Part shown: in pieces, positions 30,281 through 39,497 of the stretch
How positions within the stretch are numbered: the first letter of the stretch is position 1
Layout: every line of letters starts with the position of its first letter
From: Sphingomonas swuensis
GTDB taxonomy: Bacteria > Pseudomonadota > Alphaproteobacteria > Sphingomonadales > Sphingomonadaceae
Assembly (NCBI RefSeq): GCF_039538045.1
Contig: NZ_BAABBQ010000001.1
Span: 2,006,001 to 2,070,000 of the forward strand
DNA: 64,000 bases
Direction: 5' to 3'
Position numbers and translations under genes: made by a program
Notes under the pieces: generated by a model
Told to the model about the DNA's origin: nothing
Seen by the model: the letters and a program-made list of their open reading frames with translations, nothing else
Databases searched by the model: none

Positions 30281-30858
30281 CGTGCGATCGTCCCCTCGCG
30301 GCGGATCTTCCGCTGCAACTGCATGATCCCGTAGAGCAGCGCCTCGGCGGTGGGCGGGCAGCCCGGGACATAGATGTCCACCGGCACGATCCGGTCGCAG
30401 CCGCGAACGACGCTGTAGCTGTAATGGTAGTAGCCGCCGCCATTGGCGCAGCTGCCCATCGAGATGACGTAGCGCGGCTCGGCCATCTGGTCGTAGACCT
30501 TGCGCAGCGCGGGGGCCATCTTGTTGCACAGGGTGCCGGCGACGATCATCACGTCCGACTGGCGCGGGCTCGCGCGCGGGGCGACTCCGAACCGCTCGAG
30601 ATCGTAGCGCGGCATGTTGACGTGGATCATCTCGACCGCGCAGCAGGCGAGGCCGAAGGTCATCCACCACAGCGAGCCGGTCCGTGCCCAGGTGAACAGG
30701 TCCTCGGCGCTGGTCACGAGAAAGCCCTTCTCGTCCAGGTCCTTGCCCATCTCGGTCAGGCGCTGGTGCTCCACCGAGCCCGGGACCAGTCCGGCGGCAC
30801 GCGCAAGCTCCTCCTCGGTCGGGTAGGGGTTTGCGGCGGGATCGAGCATCACTCCCAT
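30277..30858 (-). CDS. nuoB: NADH-quinone oxidoreductase subunit B
   Basis: A 193-residue subunit carrying the terminal N2 [4Fe-4S] cluster: adjacent Cys in ACCAVEMI, then GSCANGGG and [11 protein letters not shown]. Start taken at ATG 30858 (MGVMLDP); ATG 30849, which overlaps the nuoA stop by one base, is nearly as good and would shorten it by three residues. Confidence 0.96.
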   Translation of the reverse strand: MGVMLDPAANPYPTEEELARAAGLVPGSVEHQRLTEMGKDLDEKGFLVTSAEDLFTWARTGSLWWMTFGLACCAVEMIHVNMPRYDLERFGVAPRASPRQSDVMIVAGTLCNKMAPALRKVYDQMAEPRYVISMGSCANGGGYYHYSYSVVRGCDRIVPVDIYVPGCPPTAEALLYGIMQLQRKIRREGTIAR

Positions 30859-31226
30859 TCGAGCGCTCCCTTCTTCCAGGCATAGGCAAGGCCGAGGCCG
30901 AGCTCCGCCAGGAACACCATCATCGCCCCCCAACCCAGCCAGCCGGTCTCGTCGAGGGTGACCGCCCAGGGGAAGAGGAACGCCGCCTCGAGGTCGAACA
31001 CGATGAACAGGATGGCGACGAGGTAGAAGCGCACGTCAAACTGGCTGCGGCTGTCCTCGAAGGCCGGGAAGCCGCACTCATATTCGCTCAGCTTCTCGGC
31101 ATAGGGATTGTCCGCGCCGGTGAACTTGGACGCGATGATCGGAAGCACGACGAACGCCACGCTCAGTCCGAGCGCGACGGCCAGGAACAGCAGGATCGGC
31201 AGATAGGAGGCGGCGACTGAGGCCAC
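30849..31226 (-). CDS. nuoA: NADH-quinone oxidoreductase subunit A
   Basis: A 125-residue subunit with three membrane helices and the [20 protein letters not shown] loop that contacts the quinone cavity. The start is GTG at 31226, preceded by GGAG with a 6-base spacer. It is the first gene of the nuo operon; the 87-base gap to suhB upstream may hold the promoter, but no clear boxes were seen. Confidence 0.96.
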   Translation of the reverse strand: MASVAASYLPILLFLAVALGLSVAFVVLPIIASKFTGADNPYAEKLSEYECGFPAFEDSRSQFDVRFYLVAILFIVFDLEAAFLFPWAVTLDETGWLGWGAMMVFLAELGLGLAYAWKKGALEWE

Positions 31227-31313
31227 GGGTTACTCCGCTTCGAAAGGCTGGCCGCGCTCTAGAGCAGCGACAGTGTGGACACAACTGGCAGAAGGGCCAT
31301 TCGGTGCCCGCAA

Positions 31314-32129
31314 TCAGGCCCGCAGCGCGTTGCCGACCAGCTTGTGCAGGCGGCTGTGAAGGTCGCCATTGGCCGCCAGATATTCGCGCCGGTCCATCAT
31401 CCGGTCCTGGCCGCGGAAATCGGACACGAAGCCGCCCGCTTCCTTGACCAGCAGGAGCCCCGCCGCGCTGTCCCACAGGTCGAGGTCGTCTTCCCAGAAG
31501 CCGTCCATCCGCCCCGCCGCGACCCAGGCGAAGTCGAGGCTGGCCGCGCCGAAACGGCGGATCCCGGCAACTTCAGGAGCGATCGCGTTGTAGATCTTGC
31601 TCCACTTCGGCGCGTCGGAACGGCCGACGTGCGGAATCCCGGTACCGATCACCGCCTCGTCGAGGTAACGCCGCGCCGAGACCCGGAGGCGCCGGTCGTG
31701 AAGCCAGCTGCCCCGCCCCTTCTCGGCCCAGAAGGTCTCGTCGGTCAGCGGCTGGTAGACCAGCGCATGGGTGATGTCCGGCTGCCCGTTGGGCTTCTTC
31801 TCCTCGACCGCGATCGAGATGGCGAAGTGGGGGATGCCGTGGAGAAAGTTGGTGGTGCCGTCGAGCGGATCGACGATGAAGCGCGGCTTTGCCGGATTGC
31901 CGGCGATCTCGCCGCTTTCCTCGAGCAGCAAATTCCAGTCCGGGCGAGCTGCGCGCAATTCCTCGACGATGGTCTGCTCGGCCTGCCGGTCGGCCATGCT
32001 GACGAAGTCGCCCGGCCCCTTCTTCGAGACCTGCAGCTGCTCGACCTCGCCGAAGTCGCGGCGCAGGCGCGGGGCGGCCTTGCGGGCCGCTTTCTGCATG
32101 ACGGCAATGAGGCCGGAGTGGGAAACCAT
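31314..32129 (-). CDS. suhB: Inositol monophosphatase family protein
   Basis: A 271-residue Mg-dependent phosphatase. The metal/phosphate motifs are visible: EESGE, IVDPLDGTTNF and WDSAAGLLLVKEAGG. Relatives hydrolyse inositol phosphates, and SuhB also has a role in RNA polymerase antitermination in E. coli; which applies here cannot be told. It lies between efp and nuoA on the same strand, separated from efp by a double-hairpin repeat. Confidence 0.88.
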   Translation of the reverse strand: MVSHSGLIAVMQKAARKAAPRLRRDFGEVEQLQVSKKGPGDFVSMADRQAEQTIVEELRAARPDWNLLLEESGEIAGNPAKPRFIVDPLDGTTNFLHGIPHFAISIAVEEKKPNGQPDITHALVYQPLTDETFWAEKGRGSWLHDRRLRVSARRYLDEAVIGTGIPHVGRSDAPKWSKIYNAIAPEVAGIRRFGAASLDFAWVAAGRMDGFWEDDLDLWDSAAGLLLVKEAGGFVSDFRGQDRMMDRREYLAANGDLHSRLHKLVGNALRA

Positions 32130-32136
32130 GTCATTC

Positions 32137-32232
32137 TCCTCCCCTCCCGCTTGCGGGAGGGGTTGGGGGGAGGGATTGTCGTCGAGGGAGGGAGAACAGC
32201 CCTCCCCTGGTCCCTCCCGCAGGCGGGAGGGA
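32137..32232. repeat. Double-hairpin intergenic repeat, copy 1
   Basis: Two GC-rich inverted repeats about 50 bases apart. The first (32141-32162) is a near-perfect 10-bp stem on CCCCTCCCGC around a TT loop; the second (32212-32231) has a 9-bp stem around AG. Between them lies a G-rich stretch. The same pattern recurs at 40711-40795. It fills the gap between suhB and efp and resembles a REP/BIME-type element. Confidence 0.8.
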
Positions 32233-32239
32233 AAAAGGC

Positions 32240-32803
32240 TCAGTCCGCGCGGCGGACGTAGGTCTGCTCGTAGACGTCGACCACGATCTTGGTCCCGCTC
32301 GAGATGTGCGGGGGAACCATGACCCGGACGCCATTGTCGAGGATCGCCGGCTTGTAGCTGGACGAGGCGGTCTGCCCCTTCACCACGGCATCGGCCTCGA
32401 CGATCGTCGCCTCGACCGTGTCGGGAAGCTGGACCGAAAGCGGCCGCTCCTCGTGGAGTTCCATCACCACGTCCATGCCGTCCTGAAGGAACGCCGCGGC
32501 GTCGCCCAGCGTGTCGCGCGGCAGGGTGATCTGCTCGTAGCTTTCCTTGTCCATGAACACGAGGTCGTCGCCCTCGGCATAGAGGTAGGAGAAGTCCTTG
32601 GTGTCGAGGCGGATCCGCTCCACCGTCTCGGCCGAGCGGAAGCGGACGTTGTTCTTGCGGCCGTCGATGAGGTTCTTCATCTCGACCTGCATGTAGGCAC
32701 CGCCCTTGCCGGGCTGGGTGTGCTGGATCTTCACCGCACGCCAGATGCCGCCTTCATATTCGATGATGTTGCCGGGACGAATGTCCACGCCGCTGATCTT
32801 CAT
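32240..32803 (-). CDS. efp: Elongation factor P
   Basis: A 187-residue translation factor that relieves ribosome stalling at polyproline. The three beta-barrel domains are covered, with the modifiable loop lysine at residue 33 (QPGKGGAY) where E. coli EF-P carries lysyl-lysine. No modification enzyme is encoded nearby. Confidence 0.97.
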   Translation of the reverse strand: MKISGVDIRPGNIIEYEGGIWRAVKIQHTQPGKGGAYMQVEMKNLIDGRKNNVRFRSAETVERIRLDTKDFSYLYAEGDDLVFMDKESYEQITLPRDTLGDAAAFLQDGMDVVMELHEERPLSVQLPDTVEATIVEADAVVKGQTASSSYKPAILDNGVRVMVPPHISSGTKIVVDVYEQTYVRRAD

Positions 32804-32878
32804 GCCGATCCGCTTTCCGCTTTGTACTGGTTTGAAAGAGCCGCGCGGCCCCTAGCCTCTACGACGCGTCACGGCAAG

Positions 32879-33544
32879 CTACCGGCGGCCGGCGAGCAGC
32901 GGATAGGGGTTGATCGGCGCGCCCTGATACCAGCGTTCGCCGGGGCTCATCCGGTAGATGGCGTAGTGAAGGTGCGGCCCCGAAGGATTGGCATTGCCGC
33001 TCACCCCGACCGTCCCGACCAGCTCCCCGCGGCGGATGCGCTGCCCTTCCCTGAGGTTCGGCGAATAGGCATCGAGGTGCGCATAATAGTGCAGCCACAG
33101 GCCATCGGGCGAGCGCACATAGGCCGTCACGCCCCCGCCACCGCGCGAGAAATAGAGCTTCTCGACCGTGCCGTCGGTGGCGGAGACGACCGGGGTTCCG
33201 CGCGGAGCCATGATGTCGATCGCATTATGCACGCGCCGCCCCCCGCCCCTGCTGGCGGTGAAGGTGTCGCTCAGCTCCGACGAGGCGACCCCGGCGACCG
33301 GGATCGCCAGTCCCGAAGGCGCGATCGTCGCCCGCCCCACCTCGACGGACGCTCGCGGCGCGCGCCGACTTCCATCGAGCCCGACCTTCTCCGCCGTCTC
33401 GGACAGGATGGCGGTCGTGGCGCCAGGCGGATCGGCCGAACCGGTGACGTTGCGCCACCACAGCCACGCGCCCAGCGCCAGGAGGCCGAACACGAGGGCA
33501 TTGCCGAACAGGCTCAGTCGACTGACCCGTACTCGCCTCGCCAT
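32879..33544 (-). CDS. M23 (LytM-type) metallopeptidase
   Basis: A 221-residue protein with one N-terminal membrane anchor (about residues 12-31) and a C-terminal M23 domain. Zinc ligands are visible as HNAID and HLHYAIY. It would cut peptidoglycan peptide bridges in the periplasm. It starts 3 bases after the L,D-transpeptidase gene, so the two form a cell-wall operon. Confidence 0.9.
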   Translation of the reverse strand: MARRVRVSRLSLFGNALVFGLLALGAWLWWRNVTGSADPPGATTAILSETAEKVGLDGSRRAPRASVEVGRATIAPSGLAIPVAGVASSELSDTFTASRGGGRRVHNAIDIMAPRGTPVVSATDGTVEKLYFSRGGGGVTAYVRSPDGLWLHYYAHLDAYSPNLREGQRIRRGELVGTVGVSGNANPSGPHLHYAIYRMSPGERWYQGAPINPYPLLAGRR

Positions 33545-33547
33545 CGT

Positions 33548-34708
33548 TTAGCTCTGGAAGATGGCCGTGAAGCCGGGCTTCATGATCCGGCTCAGGCGAA
33601 TGACGTCCCAATTGGCGAGCCGGATGCAGCCCGAGCTCTCGGCGCGACCGATCGTTTCCGGGCTGTCGGTCCCATGGATGCCGTAATGCTCCTTGGTGAG
33701 GTCGAGCCAGGCAACCCCGACCGGGCCGTTGGGTCCAGGGGGAAGCAGCTGCTCGGGCTCGTTCGGGTCCTTCCCCTTGAGGATGCTGGGCTGATACTTG
33801 AAATCGGGATCGAAGGCGAAGGTCGTGGCCTTCCAGCGACCGATCGGCAGCGGATATTGCGCCGAGCCCATCGTCACCGGGAATTGGGCGACGAGCTTGC
33901 CCGGAGTGTCGCTCAGCTTGGGTGCAGGTCCGGGATTGCTGTTGGTGCTCATCTGCCCCTTGGGCACCTCGCCCTGGTAGACGCGCATCACGCCCTCGGA
34001 CTTGTCGACGACGACGAAGTCACCAGCGGGCTGCTGCGCCTCGACATTGAAGAAGCTTAGCAGGCGGCCCTGCTTGCCGTCGATCGCGCCAGCATAGTCG
34101 CGCGACGCCGGAAGGACGTTGGGGAGTCGCAGCGACTGCCCCGCACCGATCAGCTTGTCAGGGCCGTTCAGCGCGACGATCGTCCGCGGGGTTGTGTGGA
34201 AGCGCTCCGCCAGCTGCTCGAGCATGTTGCGATAGTAGAGACCCTTGAGCTTGGCCTGATCCGCCGCATCCTTGGGGAACGGGTAGACGAACGGCCCGCC
34301 GACATCGGTCGCGGTCAGCTGCAGCACGCGGGTCGAGGGCCGGTCGAGCTGGACCAGCGCCTTGCGGGTCGGACCATCCATCTCGCCCGTGACCGGCAGG
34401 TTGCGGCTCTGCTGGAAGCCCTTGATCGCCTGCGCGAAGACCTTGCCCTTCTTGCCGTCGATGACTCCGCTCGGGAAACCGGCGGCGTCGAGCAGGACCT
34501 GCGCGTGGAAGACGGTCCCGTCAATCGGAGAGCCGGGCGTTCCCGGCGGCACCCATGCGGTCTGCCCGCCTTTCTGTCCGGCAGTTGCAGTCGCCGCCGC
34601 ACCGTTATTCTGCGCCATGGTCACGCTCGCGCCCGCAAGCAGCGCAAGTCCAACACCCGTCGTCACCAACCACCTTTTGGACACGCTCACTCTCCACACG
34701 CATTTCAT
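33548..34708 (-). CDS. L,D-transpeptidase (YkuD family)
   Basis: A 386-residue exported enzyme. It has an N-terminal signal peptide (cleavage near VTMAQ, about residue 32), a peptidoglycan-binding region with FQQSRNLPVTGEMD, a possible LysM-like stretch (ERFHTTPRTIVALNGPD), and a YkuD catalytic domain with YGIHGTD and the active-site Cys in SSGCIRLANWD. It would make 3-3 crosslinks or attach proteins to peptidoglycan. It is transcribed with the M23 peptidase and diverges from the barrel-protein gene. Confidence 0.9.
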   Translation of the reverse strand: MKCVWRVSVSKRWLVTTGVGLALLAGASVTMAQNNGAAATATAGQKGGQTAWVPPGTPGSPIDGTVFHAQVLLDAAGFPSGVIDGKKGKVFAQAIKGFQQSRNLPVTGEMDGPTRKALVQLDRPSTRVLQLTATDVGGPFVYPFPKDAADQAKLKGLYYRNMLEQLAERFHTTPRTIVALNGPDKLIGAGQSLRLPNVLPASRDYAGAIDGKQGRLLSFFNVEAQQPAGDFVVVDKSEGVMRVYQGEVPKGQMSTNSNPGPAPKLSDTPGKLVAQFPVTMGSAQYPLPIGRWKATTFAFDPDFKYQPSILKGKDPNEPEQLLPPGPNGPVGVAWLDLTKEHYGIHGTDSPETIGRAESSGCIRLANWDVIRLSRIMKPGFTAIFQS

Positions 34709-34886
34709 TGTTGGAGCCGGAACGACCGACCGACCCTGCGTATCCCTTCGGAACTGGCTTGTGGCCCTTTTGCCACGCTGTGACCGATACGTTGCCGAAA
34801 CGTCTTGCGAGCCAGATTCCCGCCTTTTAAGGGCGCCGCGGGCCAGCGATCGCCGGCCCTTTCACTATCTTTCCGGGGGAAAGTTC
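34709..34886. promoter_or_regulatory. Divergent intergenic region, ldt / outer-membrane barrel gene
   Basis: A 178-base spacer between two divergent genes that must hold both promoters. A GGGGGAAAG ribosome site precedes the ATG at 34887. No certain promoter boxes could be assigned by eye. Confidence 0.4.
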
Positions 34887-35459
34887 ATGCGTCTCTTTAT
34901 CGTGAGCGCGATCGCGTTCGCGGCCGCCACGCCTGCGGCAGCCCAGACCGCCGCAAGCACCAACAACTATGACGGATTCCGCGGCGAAGTCCGCCTCGGC
35001 TGGGAAACCCCGACCGTCAGCGGCGACGGCGACGTCTACAAGCTGGGTAGCGCGGTCAGCTACGGCGCCGAGGCCGGCTACGACCTGAGCGTCGGCAAGA
35101 ATGTCACGGTCGGTCCCTACGCCAGCTGGGAGCAGAGCTCGGTCGAACTCGATGCTGACGCCGGTGCGGGGATCAAGGTCGGCCGCAACTATCAGGTCGG
35201 CGGGCGGGTCGGCACCGGCCTCGGCGGCGTGCTCGGCTATGTGAAGTTCGGCTATTCGAACATCAAGCTCAGCCTCACGGACACCGAGATCGACTATAGC
35301 GACACCAAGGGTGGCTTCGGTGGCGGCCTCGGCATCGAGGGCAACATCGGCAAGAACGCCTATGCCGGGATCGAGGGCAATTATTCGGACTTCGGCAAGT
35401 TCGAGGGCATCAACCTCCAGCGCCGCCAGCTCGCGGGCAAGCTCGGCTTCCGCTTCTAA
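34887..35459 (+). CDS. Outer-membrane beta-barrel protein (porin family)
   Basis: A 190-residue exported protein. Signal peptide at residues 1-19 ending in AAAQ; the mature part is made of alternating Gly/aromatic/polar amphipathic strands (DGFRGEVRLGWE, GYVKFGYSNIKL, NAYAGIEGNYSDF) and ends in FRF, the usual C-terminal assembly signal. About eight strands are likely. The function is unknown; OmpA-like or opacity-type barrels are the closest class. Confidence 0.8.
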   Translation: MRLFIVSAIAFAAATPAAAQTAASTNNYDGFRGEVRLGWETPTVSGDGDVYKLGSAVSYGAEAGYDLSVGKNVTVGPYASWEQSSVELDADAGAGIKVGRNYQVGGRVGTGLGGVLGYVKFGYSNIKLSLTDTEIDYSDTKGGFGGGLGIEGNIGKNAYAGIEGNYSDFGKFEGINLQRRQLAGKLGFRF

Positions 35460-35527
35460 GCGACCATTCGCCGATCGATGGGAGGGTGCGGCCGGCAACG
35501 GTCGCGCCCTTCTGACGTTTGAAGTCG

Positions 35528-36184
35528 ATGCCCAATGCAATTCTATTCGACATCGACGGCACGCTCGTCGACAGCAATAACTTCCACGTCCTCGCCTGGG
35601 CCGAGGCCTTCCACGCCGCGGGCCATGATTTCCGCCTCCGGCAACTTCACGATCAGGTGGGCAAGGGCGCCGACAATTATGTCCGGGCCTTGCTGCCCGA
35701 CCTCCCGGGCAGTGAGGCCGACCGGCTCGGCGACGAGCATGGCCGCCTCTTCCGCAAACATTATCTCCACCGCGTGAAGCCGTTCCCGCATGCACGGGAC
35801 CTCCTGGCACGCTGCAAGGGCGAAGGCCTGAGAGTGTTCCTCGCTTCATCCGCCAGCAAATCGGAAGTCGAGCATCACCTTGGCCTGCTCGATGCCCGCG
35901 ATCTGGTCGACGGCTTCGTCGCCGCCGACGACGTCGCGCATTCCAAGCCTTGCCCCGACATCTTCGCCGCCGCGCTCGACAAGGCCGGGGTCGGCCCGGA
36001 CCAAGCGCTGGTAGTCGGGGACACGCCCTACGACATCGAGGCCGCGACGAAGGTTGGCGTGCGCAGCGTCGCGGTGCGCTCGGGGCTATTTGCCGACGAG
36101 ACGCTCGAGGGCGCCATCGCCATCTACGACGATGTTGCCGACATCCTCGCGCGCTTCAACGACAGCCCGCTTGCGCGCGGCTAG
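35528..36184 (+). CDS. HAD family hydrolase (phosphoglycolate phosphatase-like)
   Basis: A 218-residue haloacid-dehalogenase phosphatase with motif I FDIDGTLVDS, motif II around LASSASKSE, the motif III Lys in AHSKPCPD, and motif IV VGDTPYDIEAA. The helical cap between about residues 15 and 80 suggests a small phosphorylated metabolite as substrate. The gene ends in a 4-base convergent overlap with thiE. Confidence 0.87.
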   Translation: MPNAILFDIDGTLVDSNNFHVLAWAEAFHAAGHDFRLRQLHDQVGKGADNYVRALLPDLPGSEADRLGDEHGRLFRKHYLHRVKPFPHARDLLARCKGEGLRVFLASSASKSEVEHHLGLLDARDLVDGFVAADDVAHSKPCPDIFAAALDKAGVGPDQALVVGDTPYDIEAATKVGVRSVAVRSGLFADETLEGAIAIYDDVADILARFNDSPLARG

Positions 36185-36867
36185 CGCTTCAGGAGCGGTT
36201 GGAAGGCAGCCACCACCGCAGCCGGATCCTGGGCGTTCCACACCGCACCGCTGACCGCGAGGAAATCGGCTCCCGCCTGGACCAGCGCGCCGCCATTCTC
36301 CGGCGTGATTCCGCCGACCGCGACGCAGGGCAGTTCGAACAACGTACCCCACCAGCTCAGCAGGCTCGGCTCGGCGACATGCTTCACCGTCTTGGTCGTA
36401 GTCGGGAAGAAGGCACCGAAGGCGACATAGTCGACCCCGGCCTCGCCGGCTTCCATCGCCAGGTGCCGGCTGTCGTGGCAGGTCACCCCGATCTGCGCCT
36501 GCGGGCCGAGCAGCGCCCTCGCCTCGCGCGGATCGCCGTCGTCCTGGCCAAGGTGCACGCCATCGGCACCGATCCGCTTGGCAAGGCTCATGTCGTCGTT
36601 GACGATGAAGGCGGTGCCATGTTCGGCGCAGATCGCCTGCAGCGGCTCGGCGAGCTTCGCCAGCGCATGCTGGTCGACGCCCTTCACGCGAAGCTGGAAG
36701 GCCGCCACGCCGCCGCCATCCAGCACGGACCGCAGCCGATCCGGAAACGCTCCGCCGACCTCCTGCGGGCTGATAAGGTAGAGCCCCGCATCGCCGCGCC
36801 CCTGCGGCACGAAGCGTTCGGCAAAGCCCTCGACGCTGAGGTCGTCGTCATGGTCATTCTCGTTCAT
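36181..36867 (-). CDS. thiE: Thiamine phosphate synthase
   Basis: A 228-residue TIM-barrel enzyme joining the pyrimidine and thiazole halves of thiamine. Family motifs are visible: FQLRVKG, FIVNDD, GVHLGQDD and VAFGAFFPTTTK, then VAVGGIT. Start set at the ATG giving MNENDH; the N-terminus up to about residue 25 is unconserved. No TPP riboswitch was recognised upstream, so it may be expressed constitutively. Confidence 0.88.
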   Translation of the reverse strand: MNENDHDDDLSVEGFAERFVPQGRGDAGLYLISPQEVGGAFPDRLRSVLDGGGVAAFQLRVKGVDQHALAKLAEPLQAICAEHGTAFIVNDDMSLAKRIGADGVHLGQDDGDPREARALLGPQAQIGVTCHDSRHLAMEAGEAGVDYVAFGAFFPTTTKTVKHVAEPSLLSWWGTLFELPCVAVGGITPENGGALVQAGADFLAVSGAVWNAQDPAAVVAAFQPLLKR

Positions 36868-36877
36868 GCCCGCTCCA

Positions 36878-37390
36878 CTAGCGGCTCGCGCCCGCTCGGA
36901 ACAGGGCGGCGGAAAACAGCCAGAAGAGCGCGAACACGCCGCTGAAGATGGCGCCACGCTGATCCTGCCCGACTCCGCCGACGGCGAGCGCTGCCTGAAG
37001 GGCGGCTGCCGCGAGCGTCACCCGGACCATCCCTTCGGGGCGAAGCCGCACCCAGATCCCGCCGATCATGACGAGCGCGAGCAGGCCGATAAACAGCAGA
37101 TTGTAGGGATTGTCCTCCGACCCGATCATGCCGACCGCAAGATTGACCCAGATGGTCAGGAAGGCGGTGAGCACCGCGACGATCGCACCGAGGCGCACGA
37201 ACATGCTCCCCGACTGTCGGACGAGGAATTCGATCCCCAGCCCGACCGAACCGAGAAGAATCCCCATGATGACGAAGTCGGATGCGGTCCATGGGAAGCG
37301 GAAGATTGCCGGAAGCGAGAGCAGCACCGCGATCGTGCCCCAGCCAAGCAGGCGCCAGGGCAGGCGACGGAGAGTGGATGAGTGGGACAT
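36878..37390 (-). CDS. Conserved membrane protein, function unknown
   Basis: A 170-residue protein with five or so hydrophobic segments and a central MIGSEDNPYNLLF motif that recurs in related small membrane proteins. No catalytic motif. It lies 10 bases upstream of the thiE start on the same strand, and divergent from the winged-helix regulator. Confidence 0.65.
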   Translation of the reverse strand: MSHSSTLRRLPWRLLGWGTIAVLLSLPAIFRFPWTASDFVIMGILLGSVGLGIEFLVRQSGSMFVRLGAIVAVLTAFLTIWVNLAVGMIGSEDNPYNLLFIGLLALVMIGGIWVRLRPEGMVRVTLAAAALQAALAVGGVGQDQRGAIFSGVFALFWLFSAALFRAGASR

Positions 37391-37482
37391 GGCAAGCTAC
37401 CTCGCAGTGGACGTGACGGCTTGTCACCTGCCCCGCCCACTGCTGAAAGGCATGAGCGAGAGGTGAGCATTTGCTGAGCGGG

Positions 37483-38535
37483 ATGACCAATGAGGCGCTG
37501 ACCTTCGGACCGTGGCGGATCGAGCCCGCCGAACGCCGGCTGAGCCGCGACGGCGAGGCGGTGGAGCTCAGCGGCCGCTACCTCGACGCCTTGCTGCTGC
37601 TCGCCCGCAATGCCGGCAAGCTGGTCAGCAAGGACCGCTTCATGGACGAGGTTTGGGCCGGCGTTCCGGTGACCGACGAAGCCCTCACCCAATGTATCCG
37701 CACTCTCCGCCGCACACTCGGTGACGAGGCCGCGCGGCCGCGTTTCATCGAGACTGTTCCGAGGCACGGCTATCGCTTCGTGGCGGAGGTCCACTCTGCC
37801 GACACCGTCAATGCAGACCCTGTGCGGGAAGAAACGGCGGCCGCGTCCGGACGGCGCGGCGCAAGCGAATGGCTGCTCCTTGCCGCCGCGGGCCTCGCCG
37901 GGGGTGCCGGTGCCGGCCTCATCGGCGGCATCGGCTACGGCCTTCTCGCCGCCAACGCTCCGCCACCCGGGACCGGCGCGGTCTCGATCGTGCTGGTGAT
38001 GACCTGCATCTGCCTGCTCGTCGGAGCGCTTGGCGGCCTCGGTGTCGGCGCGGGCATCGCGGCCGCGCGGCTCCTGCCCGGTCGGCGGCTATTCCCGACG
38101 ATGCTCGGCGGGGCGCTCGGCGGCCTGGCGGTGGGAACCCTCGGGCGGCTGGTCGGGCTCGACGCATTTGCCCTGCTGGTCGGCACCCGTCCGCTGGCGA
38201 TCACCGGCGGCAGCGAGGGCCTGCTGGTCGGCGCCTTCGCCGGCGCGGCCGCCTGGCTCGCGCTCCGCACCCCACGCCCGCTCGAGCGCGCCGCCACATA
38301 TGGGGCCGCGATCGGCGCGAATGCCGGCCTGCTGGTGACGCTCGCCGGCGGGCAGATGATGGCCGGAAGTCTCGCCGTGCTCGTCGCCGCGCATCCGCAG
38401 GCCCCGCTTGGCTCGCTGCTCGGCGACGCGCTGCCCATCTGGCTAAGGCTGGTCAGCGGTGCGGTGGAGGGCGCCGTGTTCGTCGGCGCCCTGTCACTCG
38501 CTGTTGCCGCGGTGGCGCGAACGCCCCGCGGCTGA
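37483..38535 (+). CDS. Winged-helix transcriptional regulator with Gly/Ala-rich membrane domain
   Basis: A 350-residue protein. Residues 1-100 form an OmpR/CadC-type DNA-binding winged helix (LTFGPWRIEPAERRLSRDG, VWAGVPVTDEALTQCIRTLR, RFIETVPRHGYRF). The rest has six to eight Gly/Ala-rich membrane segments (about residues 125-345) without a periplasmic sensor domain. It may be a membrane-bound regulator of the CadC/ToxR kind. TTG at 37471 is an alternative start with AGAGGTGAG upstream. No target gene can be named. Confidence 0.8.
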   Translation: MTNEALTFGPWRIEPAERRLSRDGEAVELSGRYLDALLLLARNAGKLVSKDRFMDEVWAGVPVTDEALTQCIRTLRRTLGDEAARPRFIETVPRHGYRFVAEVHSADTVNADPVREETAAASGRRGASEWLLLAAAGLAGGAGAGLIGGIGYGLLAANAPPPGTGAVSIVLVMTCICLLVGALGGLGVGAGIAAARLLPGRRLFPTMLGGALGGLAVGTLGRLVGLDAFALLVGTRPLAITGGSEGLLVGAFAGAAAWLALRTPRPLERAATYGAAIGANAGLLVTLAGGQMMAGSLAVLVAAHPQAPLGSLLGDALPIWLRLVSGAVEGAVFVGALSLAVAAVARTPRG

Positions 38536-38537
38536 GA

Positions 38538-39425
38538 TCAGGCGACCGAGGCGGCGTGGATCTCGTCGATCGCGCCGCCGAGCGTCTGGTCGAACTCCTC
38601 GTCCGACTGCTGGTGACGCAGGTCCGACAGCAGCGCCCGGCTGAAGCTCGCGATCATGCCGGGGTTCTGCGCCAGCTGGGCACAGGCGTCGGCGCGGCTG
38701 AACCCGCCCGACAGCGCCACCACGCGAAGCACCTTCGGATGGTCGATCAGCGGCTGGAACAGCCCGGCCTCGGCCGGAATCGACAGCTTGAGCATGACCT
38801 GCTGGCCCTCGCCGAGTCGGTCGAGGTGACGCAGGATCTCGTCGCGCAGCAGCCGGTCGCAGCCATCGCGGTCGGCGCTCTTGATGTTCACCTCGGGCTC
38901 GATGATCGGCACCAGTCCGTGGCGCAGGACCTGCAGCGCGACCTCGAACTGCTGCCCGACGATCGCCGCCACGCCCGCCTCGTTGGCGAGGTTTACGACC
39001 GAGCGCTCCTTGGTCCCGAACACGCCGAGGTCCTTGGCGCGGGCAAGCAGCTCGTCGAGCCCGGCAATCGGCTTCATCATCTGAACGCCGTCAGCCTCGT
39101 CCTCCAGACCCTTGTCGATCTTGATGAAGGGCACGATCCCGCGCTCGGTCAGCGCAGTCGGGGTCGGACTTCCATCGACCTCGCCGTCCATCGTCTTCTC
39201 GAACAGGATCGCGCCGATGACCTTCTCGCCCGAGAAGCAGGGCGAGGTGATGATCCGGCTGCGCATCTGGTGGATGAGGCCGAACATCTCCTCGTCGCCG
39301 GCATAGGCGTCTTCCTCGATGCCATAGCCTTTGAGCGCCTTGGGCGTGGACCCTCCGGACTGGTCGAGCGCGGCGATGAAGCCCTGCCCCGCCTCGATCT
39401 TCGCCCGCATCTCTTCGTTGGTCAT
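38538..39425 (-). CDS. fda: Fructose-bisphosphate aldolase class I
   Basis: A 295-residue Schiff-base aldolase of the Staphylococcus Fda-like type, with the N-terminus RAKIEAGQGFIAALDQSGGS, and VMLKLSIP holding the catalytic-lysine region. It cleaves fructose 1,6-bisphosphate in glycolysis. The ATG at 39425 has a textbook AAGGAG site; an upstream in-frame start at 39449 is less likely. It ends the tkt-gap-pgk-fda run. Confidence 0.93.
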   Translation of the reverse strand: MTNEEMRAKIEAGQGFIAALDQSGGSTPKALKGYGIEEDAYAGDEEMFGLIHQMRSRIITSPCFSGEKVIGAILFEKTMDGEVDGSPTPTALTERGIVPFIKIDKGLEDEADGVQMMKPIAGLDELLARAKDLGVFGTKERSVVNLANEAGVAAIVGQQFEVALQVLRHGLVPIIEPEVNIKSADRDGCDRLLRDEILRHLDRLGEGQQVMLKLSIPAEAGLFQPLIDHPKVLRVVALSGGFSRADACAQLAQNPGMIASFSRALLSDLRHQQSDEEFDQTLGGAIDEIHAASVA

Positions 39426-39497
39426 GACGCTCCTTGAACCCTGCTGCATACGTATGCGGGCGGGCTCTAACGGCGGGTCATGCCGTGCGCAACCGGC

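Noticed and set aside
36868..36960. TPP riboswitch upstream of thiE
   Set aside because: No THI-box-like sequence was found; the space is taken by the start of the upstream membrane-protein gene end.
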